DNA from: Planococcus salinarum
GTDB taxonomy: Bacteria; Bacillota; Bacilli; Bacillales_A; Planococcaceae
Length of the DNA: 64,000 nt
Assembly (NCBI RefSeq): GCF_007004625.1
Contig: NZ_VIFV01000003.1
Location: 1-64,000 of the forward strand
Reading direction: 5' to 3'
Below, piece by piece: positions 26,723-35,814 of this stretch. Made by a program: the position numbers and the translations under genes. Within the stretch, counting starts at the first letter, position 1. Each line of letters opens with the position of its first letter. The notes below the pieces were generated by a model. It saw nothing but the letters and a program-made list of their open reading frames with translations. It was not told where the DNA came from and searched no databases.

Positions 26723-29285
26723 ACCACTATGGCTGTTATTGCTCATTCCGACAGCTTTCTATTTGCTGTTGACCGGATGGAAAACTATGAAAAAAGGTTC
26801 GCCGCTCTTTCGAACTTCATACATATTAAGAGTTCTGAGTGTTTTTCTTTTGATAGCCGCTCTTGCTTCACCGTCCATCCATCAGCCGGTCGAAGAAGAA
26901 CAGATTATTTTCCTATGGGACCGTTCCGCTTCGATGGAGCAGGCAGAACCCGTTATTGCCCAACAGCTGGAAAGGGTGCTGCTCGAAAAACAAAACCATC
27001 AATCGGCTGGCGTGTTTACATTTGCCGGGGATTTTCAGTCGCTGATTCCTGTTTCCTCGGATTCTGCACAACTGCCCGCCGACCAGCAGGCCAATCAGAT
27101 TGGCCATACTGATATTGCCCAGGCGCTGGAACTGGCTGCCAACAGCGGTGACAGCAACTTGGCTACCCGCATCGTGCTGGTGAGCGATGGCAATGAAACC
27201 ACGTCCTCCGCGTTGGAAAGCCTGCAGCGCATCGCAAACGACAGAATTACGATAGATGTCTTGCCGGTTGAACCTCCTGTTGGCAGTGAAGCGGCATTGA
27301 CGGAGTTTCAAACGCCAGCCCAGGCTTTTTCAGGAGAAGAAATAAACTTCACGTTGATCATTGAGGCAGACCAGGAGAGCACAGGAGAAATACTACTGTC
27401 TGTCAACGACACAGAAATCGGAAGAATACCCGTGGACCTTCAGGAAGGCAGGAATATTCTGCCGTACAGCTATCAAGCTGAAAACGAAGGTTTGCTGAAA
27501 TTCGAAGCAGCCATCGAGATTGAAGGAGATGGATTCCTTCAGAACAATCGGCTGACGAGTCTGACGGAAGTTGAAGGCCCTCCCGAATTATTGATTGTCA
27601 GTGGCGAAGGCGGGAGCCCAATCGGTGAGTTGGTGGACAGTGAAAATCTTTCCGTACAGGAAACGTCACCAGCAGGCCTGCCACAAAACCTGTCTTCCAT
27701 TCTTGCCTACGATGCCATCATTTTTGATAATGTTTCGGGGACCCGGGTCGGGGAACAAACAATGGCCGTCATCGAACAGGCGGTCAAGGAATTCGGCATG
27801 GGCTTTATGATGGTGGGAGGCGACGAGAGCTTCGGTCTCGGTGGATACTTCAAAACACCGATTGAAGAACTTTTGCCGGTCGAAATGGAAGTGAAAGGCA
27901 AACACGAATTGCCTTCCCTGGGTCTTATGATCGTGATGGACCGCTCGGGCAGTATGTCGGGACAGAAAATGGAATTGGCCAAAGAAGCGGCTGCCCGTTC
28001 AGTTGAATTGCTGAGGGAAGATGATGTGGTCGGCGTCATCGCTTTTGACGACAAACCGTGGGAAATCGTCCCGACACAGAAACTGGAGGACCAGCAGCAG
28101 GCAATCGATGCCATTCTTTCGGTTGCTCCGGGAGGCGGGACGGAAATTTACTCTTCACTCGCTGAAGCTTACAGCCAATTGGGAGAACAGGAGCTTCAGC
28201 GCAAACACATCATTCTGCTGACGGACGGACAATCGGCAACGCAGAACGATTACAACGAATTGATCGAAATGGGCAAAGACAATAAAATCACGTTATCCAC
28301 AGTCGCGATTGGACAGGACGCGGACAAAACGCTGCTCGAATCCCTCGCGCAAACCGGCAGCGGACGGTTTTACGATGTAACCGATGCCACCACGATTCCG
28401 GCAATTCTGTCGCGTGAAACGATTATGATGTCGCGCACTTATATTGTCGACGAACCTTTCCAGCCACTTCTCTATGACAGTGCATGGAGCCCTTTATTTG
28501 CTGAAGGCATTCCGCAAATGAACAGTTATATCGCCACTACAGCCAAGGAGACTGCAAGGGTTGCTGCAGTAAGCGAACAGGAGGATCCGATATTGGCGGA
28601 ATGGAACTATGGCCTGGGGAAAACAGTGGCATTTACTTCCGGCAGCGGGGCGTGGAGCGGAGAATTTCAGAACTGGAGCAACTGGCCGGCTTTCTGGAAC
28701 CGCAGTGTTTCGCAGATTCTGCCTTCGTTCACAGAAGCGCCATTTACGATCAGCAGAAAACAACAGGGAATCTACACGATAGAAGATCCGACTCAATCTT
28801 CTGCAATCCTGAATGCCGTGGTCATCAATGAAAGAGGAGAAGAAATTCCTGTGCAAACAGAGCCGCTGGCACCGGGCGTCATCGATGTTCACATCGATGA
28901 AGAACCGGGACTTGTATTTTTCAGCGTATCCAATGAAACAGGAGCGGCTTACCGGACAGGCCTGACGATTCCCTACGGCGAGGAATACCGCAGCAAGCCG
29001 ACCAACACGCAGCTTCTTTCGGCTATTGCGGAACAGGGCGGCGGACAGGTTCTGGACACCCTGGATGATGCTTTCAGAGAGATTCCCTTTGACAGCACTG
29101 CCATACAGGAAATCCGAATTCCGCTCGTTTTGTTGGCAATGCTTCTGTTTTTTGCAGACATCACCATCCGCCGGTTCGGACTGAAACTGCCGGAATTTCC
29201 AAAAAGAACGCCAACCGCACCAGAAACAACGAGCAGCCAAGGCATCGAACAATTGCTGAAAGCCAAACGCAGGAACGCAAAATAA
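26703..29285 (+). CDS. large membrane protein with two VWA domains
   Basis: 860 residues. Two N-terminal hydrophobic segments; a first VWA-like domain with MIDAS-type DRSASM near residue 73; a degenerate glutamine-amidotransferase-like part (GFMMVGGDESFGLGGYF near 362-378); a second, canonical VWA domain with MDRSGSMSG near 412-420 and LLTDGQS near 505-511; a C-terminal membrane helix (about 800-820) and a basic tail. Starts at GTG 26703, supported by GGGAGGTG (26688-26695), overlapping the previous gene by 20 bases. Last gene of the operon; a terminator follows at once. Confidence 0.82.
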   Translation: MELRLDEPLWLLLLIPTAFYLLLTGWKTMKKGSPLFRTSYILRVLSVFLLIAALASPSIHQPVEEEQIIFLWDRSASMEQAEPVIAQQLERVLLEKQNHQSAGVFTFAGDFQSLIPVSSDSAQLPADQQANQIGHTDIAQALELAANSGDSNLATRIVLVSDGNETTSSALESLQRIANDRITIDVLPVEPPVGSEAALTEFQTPAQAFSGEEINFTLIIEADQESTGEILLSVNDTEIGRIPVDLQEGRNILPYSYQAENEGLLKFEAAIEIEGDGFLQNNRLTSLTEVEGPPELLIVSGEGGSPIGELVDSENLSVQETSPAGLPQNLSSILAYDAIIFDNVSGTRVGEQTMAVIEQAVKEFGMGFMMVGGDESFGLGGYFKTPIEELLPVEMEVKGKHELPSLGLMIVMDRSGSMSGQKMELAKEAAARSVELLREDDVVGVIAFDDKPWEIVPTQKLEDQQQAIDAILSVAPGGGTEIYSSLAEAYSQLGEQELQRKHIILLTDGQSATQNDYNELIEMGKDNKITLSTVAIGQDADKTLLESLAQTGSGRFYDVTDATTIPAILSRETIMMSRTYIVDEPFQPLLYDSAWSPLFAEGIPQMNSYIATTAKETARVAAVSEQEDPILAEWNYGLGKTVAFTSGSGAWSGEFQNWSNWPAFWNRSVSQILPSFTEAPFTISRKQQGIYTIEDPTQSSAILNAVVINERGEEIPVQTEPLAPGVIDVHIDEEPGLVFFSVSNETGAAYRTGLTIPYGEEYRSKPTNTQLLSAIAEQGGGQVLDTLDDAFREIPFDSTAIQEIRIPLVLLAMLLFFADITIRRFGLKLPEFPKRTPTAPETTSSQGIEQLLKAKRRNAK

Positions 29286-29316
29286 AACCTGTCCGAAGTA
29301 AGCGGACAGGTTTTTT
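29284..29316 (+). terminator. terminator of the eight-gene operon
   Basis: AAAACCTGTCCG pairs with CGGACAGGTTTT around AAGTAAG, with T-run. Confidence 0.9.
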
Positions 29317-29341
29317 CATATGGCTGTGTTTGTCTTGAAAA

Positions 29342-30553
29342 TCAGGCCTTTCCTGCTGGGACAACATGGCGGGTTTCCTGCAGCAGACGCTGTTTTTTCG
29401 CTGACCAGTTGGCAGCAAGGAAGAAACAGACCAACAGGATAGCGGTTCCTGCGATATATGGGAGAATCATGTTGATATCAAACAGAATACCGGCAAGCGC
29501 CGGTCCAATCATATTGCCGAGACTCATATAGGCATTGTTCATGCCCGCTGCATAGCCCTGCTGGTCACCGGCCAGTTTGGAAATGAGTGTATTGATGGCT
29601 GGGCGCAGCAGGGAAGCGGCGGTAAAGAATACTGCCGATACAAGCAAAATGCTCCCAAAAGTATCAACGAACAAAATTCCGATCATGGCAGCGGCTGAAA
29701 CAAGAAGGTTAACGAGAATGACTTTCATTTCTCCGAAACGCTTGAACAGGCGATCGATGACAAATGTCTGGATGACTACACCGACAAATCCACCAATCGT
29801 TATGAGGATGGAAATTTCCTTGGGTGAAAAGCCATGCTCTTTATCGACATATAAGGCAATTGTAGATTGGAAGTTCGATAAGCCGAATGCAAAGATGAAC
29901 ATGACAATCAGCATGACGAAATATGGCGTATACACAGAACGCTTCATCTGCTGAAGTAAATTTTCGTTTTTATTTTCCAGCTGCTGGATTGTAGGTGGCA
30001 CATCCGGCAGTGCGATATGGGACATGATGGCGGCTAAAATCGCAACGAGTGCAGCGATGTAGAATGGAAATTGCAGGCTGACTTCCGCAAGAAAACCGCC
30101 GAAGCCGGGGCCGATCATAAAGCCGAGCGACATGGAGGCGCCCAGCAGCCCCATCCCTTTGCCGCGTTCTTCAAATGTCGTGATGTCGGCTACGAAGGCC
30201 ATCATCGGCGGGATGAGGAAGGCGGCACCCAGGCCGCTGAAGAAGCGCGCAAGGTATAGGACCCAGAGCTCTGTGGCCAGGCCGAAAACTAATTGGGATA
30301 ATCCGAAAATGACAAGTCCGAAGATGATCAGTTTTTTTCTGCCGTATTTATCCGACAGTTGGCCAGAAAGGGGGGAGAACAGAAATTGCGCAAAAGCGAA
30401 AGTCGCAATCAGCGTGCCGAGCACCTGGCCTGCAACACCGAATGTATCCAGATAGGCGGGCATGATCGGTATGATCAGGCCGATGCCGCTCATGGCGATG
30501 AACATATTGAACATGAGGATGTACAACGCAAATTTATTTGATTTTATAGCCAT
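29342..30553 (-). CDS. MFS drug exporter, Bmr/NorA-like (DHA1)
   Basis: 403 residues, about 12 hydrophobic segments. Motif A GQLSDKYGRKK near 63-73 and antiporter motif C GFMIGPGFGG near 148-157 place it in the 12-TM proton antiporter group; local similarity is greatest to Bmr/Blt/NorA. Expected to export hydrophobic cations or fluoroquinolones, but substrate specificity cannot be read from sequence. AGAAGGA precedes the ATG. Monocistronic, converging on the eight-gene operon. Confidence 0.83.
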   Translation of the reverse strand: MAIKSNKFALYILMFNMFIAMSGIGLIIPIMPAYLDTFGVAGQVLGTLIATFAFAQFLFSPLSGQLSDKYGRKKLIIFGLVIFGLSQLVFGLATELWVLYLARFFSGLGAAFLIPPMMAFVADITTFEERGKGMGLLGASMSLGFMIGPGFGGFLAEVSLQFPFYIAALVAILAAIMSHIALPDVPPTIQQLENKNENLLQQMKRSVYTPYFVMLIVMFIFAFGLSNFQSTIALYVDKEHGFSPKEISILITIGGFVGVVIQTFVIDRLFKRFGEMKVILVNLLVSAAAMIGILFVDTFGSILLVSAVFFTAASLLRPAINTLISKLAGDQQGYAAGMNNAYMSLGNMIGPALAGILFDINMILPYIAGTAILLVCFFLAANWSAKKQRLLQETRHVVPAGKA

Positions 30554-30645
30554 GCGGCGTCCTTCTTTCGTAAATTACTTCGTGTGACTAAATTTAGTGC
30601 AATGAACTTTTTTACTATACCCCATTTCAAAAAAAAATAACAGAC

Positions 30646-30716
30646 AATGAACCTGGCAAAAAGTGATTTTTGCCGGGTTCATTTGCGACGAAGCCAGCGA
30701 AGCGATGGAGGAGCAA
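30646..30716 (-). repeat. dispersed repeat fragment: conserved core plus hairpin
   Basis: On the minus strand, TTGCTCCTCCATCGCTTCGC through CTTCGTCGC (30716-30685) matches 36637-36668 with two differences. It runs straight into a 17-bp stem, 30646-30662 with 30667-30683 (arms starting AATGAACC), the same core-plus-hairpin arrangement as at 9.6 and 36.7 kb but with unrelated arm sequence. Confidence 0.75.
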
Positions 30717-30771
30717 GGTGTTAAAGATGACGTATAAAAAAGTATTCATGATTTTTTAAAAACAAAAGAAA

Positions 30772-30802
30772 AAATAGTGCGCAAGAAATTTGCCCACTAT
30801 TT
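30772..30802 (-). terminator. terminator of the pot operon
   Basis: On the minus strand AAATAGTGGGCAA pairs with TTGCGCACTATTT, followed by T-rich sequence; it overlaps the potD stop codon. Confidence 0.8.
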
Positions 30803-31873
30803 CTCCATATCCATTTTAAACTCGAGGAAAAGCTCATTATAAATCCCCAACATTTCAAGGCCCAGGTTTTCGTAAACCTCGAGCCGTTCACGCATTTCTT
30901 CGGTCGGATAGAACCGTTCATCGCCGGTCACTTCCGGGTCCATCAATTCCATGGCCGCCTGATTTGGGGTCGAGTAACCGACATAATCAGCGTTTTGGGC
31001 AGCTACTTCCGCATCCAGCATGAAGTTGATGAATTCATGTGCACCATCGATATTATCGGCAGTTTTCGGAATGATCATATTATCAAACCAAAGGTTCGAT
31101 CCTTCTTCGGGTACGGAAAAATCGATGTTTTCATTGATCCACATCATGTCCGCTGCCTGGCCGGACCAGGTGAGGGCAACAGCTGCTTCTTCGCGGCGCA
31201 TCATCTCGACGATTTCATCGCCGATGATGGCTTTCACATTCGGCCCGAGCGTTTTCAGTTTGTCGGTCGCTTCCCGCAACTCGCCCATGTCGGTTGAGTT
31301 CAATGAGTATCCAAGGCTGTTAAGCCCCATGCCGATCACTTCACGGGCGGAGTCCACAAGGATGACTTCCTGTTCCAGGGATGGATCCCACAGATCATCC
31401 CAGCTTTCGAATGTCTGGCCATCCAGAAGGGAAGGGTTGAAGGCGATGCCGACTGTTCCCCAGAAATACGGAATGGAATATTCATTGCCGGGATCAAACG
31501 GCAAGTCCAGGAAATAGGGATCGATGTTTTCGAGATTTGTGATCCTGTTCAGATTGATCGGGTGAAGCAGATCCGATTCCTTCATCCTTTCAATCGCATA
31601 TTCGGAAGGCATGGCAACATCGTAGCTTGTGCCGCCCTGTTCGACTTTCGTCATCATTGCTTCATTGGAATCAAAAGTTTCATAGATGACCGTGATGCCG
31701 GTTTCTTCTTCAAATTGGCTGACAAGCTCCGGGTCGATGTATTCTCCCCAGTTATAGACGTTGATGGTACCGTCGCCACCCGCAGAAGAAGTATCCTCCA
31801 GCAGGGAAACCACGTACATCAATATCGCGGAAATGGCGATAATTGCCAGACTGGCGCGTACTATGCTTTTCAT
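30797..31873 (-). CDS. potD: spermidine/putrescine ABC transporter, substrate-binding protein
   Basis: Extracellular polyamine receptor, 358 residues, with PotD-like segments NVYNWGEYIDPELV near 38-51, PYFWGTVGIAFNP near 142-154 and ALTWSGQAADM. Last gene of XRE-potABCD. It begins with a hydrophobic segment (about 5-24) but has no lipobox Cys, so it is probably anchored by an uncleaved N-terminal helix or released, unlike the usual Gram-positive lipoprotein form. AGGAGGTGG precedes the ATG. Confidence 0.9.
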   Translation of the reverse strand: MKSIVRASLAIIAISAILMYVVSLLEDTSSAGGDGTINVYNWGEYIDPELVSQFEEETGITVIYETFDSNEAMMTKVEQGGTSYDVAMPSEYAIERMKESDLLHPINLNRITNLENIDPYFLDLPFDPGNEYSIPYFWGTVGIAFNPSLLDGQTFESWDDLWDPSLEQEVILVDSAREVIGMGLNSLGYSLNSTDMGELREATDKLKTLGPNVKAIIGDEIVEMMRREEAAVALTWSGQAADMMWINENIDFSVPEEGSNLWFDNMIIPKTADNIDGAHEFINFMLDAEVAAQNADYVGYSTPNQAAMELMDPEVTGDERFYPTEEMRERLEVYENLGLEMLGIYNELFLEFKMDMEK

Positions 31874-31875
31874 GG

Positions 31876-32682
31876 TCAGTTTCCACCTCCTGGCGGCCGG
31901 ACAGTCAGTCGTGTCCGGTTATTAAAGAAGTAATAGCCGAGAACCAGCCCGAGCGTCACAAGGAATATCAACGCGGAGAGGGCGTTGATCGTCAAAGTGA
32001 TTCCAGCCCGTGCCATCGAATAGATTTCCACCGACAATGTCGCAAACCCATTGCCGGTTACAAAGAAAGTCACCGCGAAATCATCCAGCGAATACGTCAG
32101 TGCCAGAAAAAAGCCGGCAAATATCCCGGGTTTGATATAAGGAATGATGACACGCGTCAGAATATCCCGTTTTGATGCCCCGAGATCGGTGGCGGCATCG
32201 ATTAAAGAATCGCTCATTTCCATCAGTTTCGGCAGTACCATGATCACGACGATCGGGATGCTGAAGGCGATATGCGAAATCAGCACGGAAGCAAAGCCGA
32301 GCTTGATGCCGACCAGCGTGAAAAGGATCAAAAACGATGCTCCGATGATGACATCAGGGCTGACTATCAGAATCGTATTCAATGATAAAACCGCATGGCG
32401 CATTTTGCGGTTGCGGATAAAGACGATTCCGATAGCGCCAAGTACCCCGATGGCTGTCGAAATCAATGCTGACAGCAAAGCAATGATGACCGTATTCAGG
32501 ACGATGATGATCAGGCGTGTGTCATTAAAAACGGCCGCATAATGCTCAAGAGTGAATCCTTCAAAACTGGACATCGTGCCGCCGCTGTTGAACGAATAGA
32601 AAATCAGGTAAAAGATCGGTGCATAAAGGATGAGAAAGACAATGGCCAAGTAGATGCGTGCGGGCTTACTTAACTTTTCCAT
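31876..32682 (-). CDS. potC: spermidine/putrescine ABC transporter permease
   Basis: 268-residue membrane permease with about six segments; binding-protein-dependent transport signature DAATDLGASKRDILTRVIIP near 178-197 (EAA loop). ATG 32682 has AAGGAGGG upstream and is chosen over an in-frame start at 32703. Overlaps potB by 17 bases, so translation is coupled. Confidence 0.9.
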   Translation of the reverse strand: MEKLSKPARIYLAIVFLILYAPIFYLIFYSFNSGGTMSSFEGFTLEHYAAVFNDTRLIIIVLNTVIIALLSALISTAIGVLGAIGIVFIRNRKMRHAVLSLNTILIVSPDVIIGASFLILFTLVGIKLGFASVLISHIAFSIPIVVIMVLPKLMEMSDSLIDAATDLGASKRDILTRVIIPYIKPGIFAGFFLALTYSLDDFAVTFFVTGNGFATLSVEIYSMARAGITLTINALSALIFLVTLGLVLGYYFFNNRTRLTVRPPGGGN

Positions 32683-33484
32683 TGAGCGTCCCTCCTTTTT
32701 CACCGGTTATCATCATGATGATGATCATGAACAGGATCAGGAACACAGCAATCGTCGATCCCATACCCCAGTTTTGGGTCACGAGGAATTGCTGTTCGAT
32801 TGCTGTGCCGAGTGTGATGACTTTATTGCCTGCGATGAGCCTCGTGATCACAAACAGCGACAGGGCAGGGATGAAGACGACCTGAATACCGGCTTTCACA
32901 CCGTTGATCGCAAGTGGAAAAATGACGCGGGTGAAAGTGGTCCACGAGGATGCGCCAAGGTCTCTCGAGGCATCGATCAAAGCCGGATTGATGCGGTCGA
33001 GGGAATTGAAGATCGGCAGCACCATGAACGGGATGAAAATATAAACAGACACAAAAATGAAACTGAAGTCGGTGAACAGGATCTGCAGTCGTTCGGAGCC
33101 GATTGATGCGAGCAGATTGTTTGCCGGTCCGTACAGACCGAATATCCCGATGAACGCATAGGCCTTCAAGAGCAAATTGATCCATGATGGAATGATGATG
33201 AGCAGCAGCCATAAATTTTTATGCTTTGTTTTCGTCAGCCAATAGGCAGTGGGATAAGCCACCAGCAGGGAAATCAGGGTTATCAGAAATGCATACCAGA
33301 AGGAACTCAGTGTCAGCCTTAAATAGACGGATGAAAAAAAGTTCCGGTAATTATCGAGTGTCAGGTTGCCGGAAATATCAAAAAATGAAAAGTACGTGAC
33401 CAGAGCAATGGGCGTAATGACAAACAGGATAATCCATAAATAATAGGGGACCAGGTAGAAAGGGTTTGTCGAATTACTTTTCAT
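32666..33484 (-). CDS. potB: spermidine/putrescine ABC transporter permease
   Basis: 272-residue permease with about six hydrophobic segments and the EAA loop [20 protein letters not shown] near residues 176-195. ATG 33484 overlaps the end of potA by 11 bases; the frame is open further up to 33538 inside potA, but the chosen start gives normal PotB length. Confidence 0.9.
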   Translation of the reverse strand: MKSNSTNPFYLVPYYLWIILFVITPIALVTYFSFFDISGNLTLDNYRNFFSSVYLRLTLSSFWYAFLITLISLLVAYPTAYWLTKTKHKNLWLLLIIIPSWINLLLKAYAFIGIFGLYGPANNLLASIGSERLQILFTDFSFIFVSVYIFIPFMVLPIFNSLDRINPALIDASRDLGASSWTTFTRVIFPLAINGVKAGIQVVFIPALSLFVITRLIAGNKVITLGTAIEQQFLVTQNWGMGSTIAVFLILFMIIIMMITGEKGGTLNGKVK

Positions 33485-34580
33485 AGCCTGCCGCTCCATA
33501 CGCTTCGAGCCTCGCGTCAAACGCCTCTTCCGATTCATTCAGCCCCATGACATGGATCGCTTCAGCCTCGAAATCCAAGCCCACTCTGGAGCCGACTTCA
33601 ACTTTCTTTGTCGAATGCACAAGCCATTCATTGCCGACTTCATCTACAGTGGAGATTTCGAAATGGACGCCCCGGAACAATTGGCTGTTTACCGTTACGG
33701 TAATTTGTCCTCTATCTATGCGTGTAATGTGGAGATCCTCCGGACGGATGACAATTTCCACTTTTTCGTTCTTATTGAACCCCTTGTCGACGCATTCAAA
33801 CTCCTGATTGGCAAAGCGGACACGGTAATCATCAATCATCAGCGCATCAACAATATTCGATTCGCCTATAAAATCAGCTACAAACCGGTTAATAGGTTCG
33901 TCATAAATATCCATGGGAGTTCCGCTCTGTTGAATTTCTCCGGCCTGCATGACGAAAATTTCGTCTGACATGGCAAGGGCTTCTTCCTGGTCATGGGTAA
34001 CGAAGATGAAAGTTTTGCCGAGACGCTGCTGCAGGTCCCGCAGCTCATATTGCATTTCTGTCCGCAGTTTCAAGTCGAGTGCAGAAAGCGGTTCATCCAA
34101 AAGAATTACTTCCGGATCATTTACAATGGCGCGGGCTATGGCAACACGCTGGCGCTGGCCGCCGGACATCTCATCAATCTTGCGCTTTTCGTAACCCGGA
34201 AGATTGACGAAATCGAGTGCTTCCATGACACGCAGTTCGATTTCGGCTCCTTTTAATTTTTTGATCCGCAGACCGAAGGCTACATTTTCAAAAACATTCA
34301 AATGTGGAAACAGGGCATAATCCTGAAATACAGTATTTACCTGGCGTTCATTTGCGGGAAAATCATTGACGATTTCGCCTTCAATATAAATATCACCCAT
34401 GGTTGGTTTGATAAATCCGGCAATCAGCCGCAGAATGGTCGTTTTGCCGCATCCTGAAGGGCCAAGCAGAGTGTAGAATTTACTGCGCTGCAGTTCAAAA
34501 CTGACATTATTCAGCACAGTGCCCGCGCCCTCATATTTTTGTGTGACATTCTCAAATCGGATGATTGAATTTCCGGACAT
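33474..34580 (-). CDS. potA: spermidine/putrescine ABC transporter ATP-binding protein
   Basis: 368 residues. Walker [10 protein letters not shown] near 39-47, signature [13 protein letters not shown] [14 protein letters not shown] near 138-151, Walker [13 protein letters not shown] near 158-169, and a C-terminal TOBE regulatory domain (about 275-350). Drives polyamine import through PotB/PotC. AGGAGGG precedes the ATG; 16 bases separate it from the regulator gene. Confidence 0.93.
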   Translation of the reverse strand: MSGNSIIRFENVTQKYEGAGTVLNNVSFELQRSKFYTLLGPSGCGKTTILRLIAGFIKPTMGDIYIEGEIVNDFPANERQVNTVFQDYALFPHLNVFENVAFGLRIKKLKGAEIELRVMEALDFVNLPGYEKRKIDEMSGGQRQRVAIARAIVNDPEVILLDEPLSALDLKLRTEMQYELRDLQQRLGKTFIFVTHDQEEALAMSDEIFVMQAGEIQQSGTPMDIYDEPINRFVADFIGESNIVDALMIDDYRVRFANQEFECVDKGFNKNEKVEIVIRPEDLHITRIDRGQITVTVNSQLFRGVHFEISTVDEVGNEWLVHSTKKVEVGSRVGLDFEAEAIHVMGLNESEEAFDARLEAYGAAGYEK

Positions 34581-34596
34581 TAGATTCCCTCCTGAA

Positions 34597-35136
34597 TTAT
34601 AAATACGAATGGGTTACAGTGATGATCATTTCACATTTTTCCGTGCCGGCGTTGCTTAATTGATGGTGCTGGGAAGCTTCATAGTATATCGAATCACCGG
34701 CAACGCCGATATATTCTTCTTCTCCAAGCAGAAGGCGCACCTTCCCTTCCAGTACGTAGATGAAAGTCTGGGCCTGGGAAGGTTCAAACTTCTTGTAATG
34801 GCCTTCGGTCGACAATGTGAGGTAGATGGGTTCCATTTCCTTCTTGTAGGACGTGGGTATAAGCCAGTCAATTTCATAGCCTGCTTCCTCGTCACGATGA
34901 ATCCGATGATCTTTTGAAGAATAAATGAGCGGGGGCGACTCAGCATCTTCGAAAAAATTGGTAGGAGTTGTGCCCAGTACTTCCAACAATGTGAAAAAAG
35001 TTTCGAGGGAAGGGGAATTCATGTCGCGCTCAAGCTGGGAAATGAAACCTTTGCTTAAATCTGTGCGCTCTCCTAATTCTTCCTGGGTCAGTCCGTTTTT
35101 CAAGCGGAGACTTTTTATCTTCGAACCGATATTCAT
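34597..35136 (-). CDS. XRE-cupin transcriptional regulator of the pot operon
   Basis: 179 residues: an N-terminal helix-turn-helix (about 6-60, with [20 protein letters not shown]) and a C-terminal cupin domain (about 100-178). Proteins of this build, such as PuuR, sense small ligands and repress polyamine genes. It is the first gene of the operon, with GGGAGG ahead of ATG 35136; an in-frame TTG three bases earlier is less likely. A perfect inverted repeat over the putative -10 of its own promoter is its likely operator. Confidence 0.87.
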   Translation of the reverse strand: MNIGSKIKSLRLKNGLTQEELGERTDLSKGFISQLERDMNSPSLETFFTLLEVLGTTPTNFFEDAESPPLIYSSKDHRIHRDEEAGYEIDWLIPTSYKKEMEPIYLTLSTEGHYKKFEPSQAQTFIYVLEGKVRLLLGEEEYIGVAGDSIYYEASQHHQLSNAGTEKCEMIITVTHSYL

Positions 35137-35167
35137 CAATATTCCTCCCTTAATTTGGGATAAACCT

Positions 35168-35188
35168 GTTTGTTTAGTATAAACAAAC
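35168..35188. promoter_or_regulatory. perfect palindrome over the -10 of the pot operon, likely operator
   Basis: GTTTGTTTA and TAAACAAAC form a perfect 9-bp inverted repeat with three-base spacer. Read on the minus strand it contains TATACT, a good -10 element (35176-35181), about 40 bases before the regulator gene. Binding of the XRE-cupin protein here would block its own operon. Confidence 0.6.
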
Positions 35189-35308
35189 TTTCGGTTTCAG
35201 AAGTTTAGTAAAAATATACTCATAGTTTACATCTGATGTTACCTTGATAGCAATAAATAATTGTGAAAACAAAGCAGAAATTATTTTAAAATATTTGGTC
35301 CGTATCTA

Positions 35309-35338
35309 TTGCAATCTGCACCGGGTATTTACTATTAT
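35309..35338 (+). promoter_or_regulatory. candidate SigA promoter of the small zinc-ribbon-like gene
   Basis: TTGCAA (35309-35314) and TATTAT (35333-35338) with 18-base spacing. The rest of the 300-base divergent region between the pot regulator and this gene is AT-rich with no further gene. Confidence 0.4.
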
Positions 35339-35441
35339 AGAGAAAGTGTAAAAAGATTATTTTATTATAATGTAACCTGCAATGATTAACAGAACCACCG
35401 TCAAAGAAAAAACCCGTTCCACCAATTTGGGAGTGACAGAA

Positions 35442-35738
35442 ATGAATGACAAAATGAATTTTTTCCTGGACCCGAAAAACAGGGCAGTCCAAAAAACTTC
35501 AATAATGAATTATAAACAAGACCAACAGGGCCTGTACCTGGTGGCCAATAAAAGAATCATCAATTGGATGGAAGTCCATACTTACTGCCATCATTGCTTA
35601 TCAGCTTTGACGTTTGATGATGAATTTGATGCAAGCTATTGTGCAAGCTGCAACGAGTGGCGGGAAGAAGCTTGCAGCGATATTGATTGCGAATACTGTG
35701 AAAACCGACCAAAACGACCGCTCGATCCCCGCCGATAA
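35442..35738 (+). CDS. small cysteine-rich protein, possible zinc ribbon
   Basis: 98 residues, family not recognised. The C-terminal half has paired cysteines: CHHC near 52-55, CASC near 68-71, then CSDIDCEYC near 79-87, suggesting one or two zinc sites. The N-terminal part is basic. ATG 35442 is preceded by GGGAGTGA; the frame is open from 35382 but that region lies in the promoter. The stop lies in the loop of its own terminator. Confidence 0.65.
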   Translation: MNDKMNFFLDPKNRAVQKTSIMNYKQDQQGLYLVANKRIINWMEVHTYCHHCLSALTFDDEFDASYCASCNEWREEACSDIDCEYCENRPKRPLDPRR

Positions 35739-35752
35739 GCGGGGTTTTTTTC
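35727..35752 (+). terminator. terminator overlapping the stop of the Cys-rich gene
   Basis: CCCCGC and GCGGGG pair around CGATAA; T7 follows. Confidence 0.85.
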
Positions 35753-35814
35753 TTTTCTTGTTCCTGAAAATAATATGGTAGACTATAGTTAAGGCAAGGA
35801 TTTGGAGGATGCAT

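Noticed and set aside
32654-33106. 150-codon plus-strand ORF opposite potB/potC
   Set aside because: Mirror of real permease genes with clear families; charged random-looking product.
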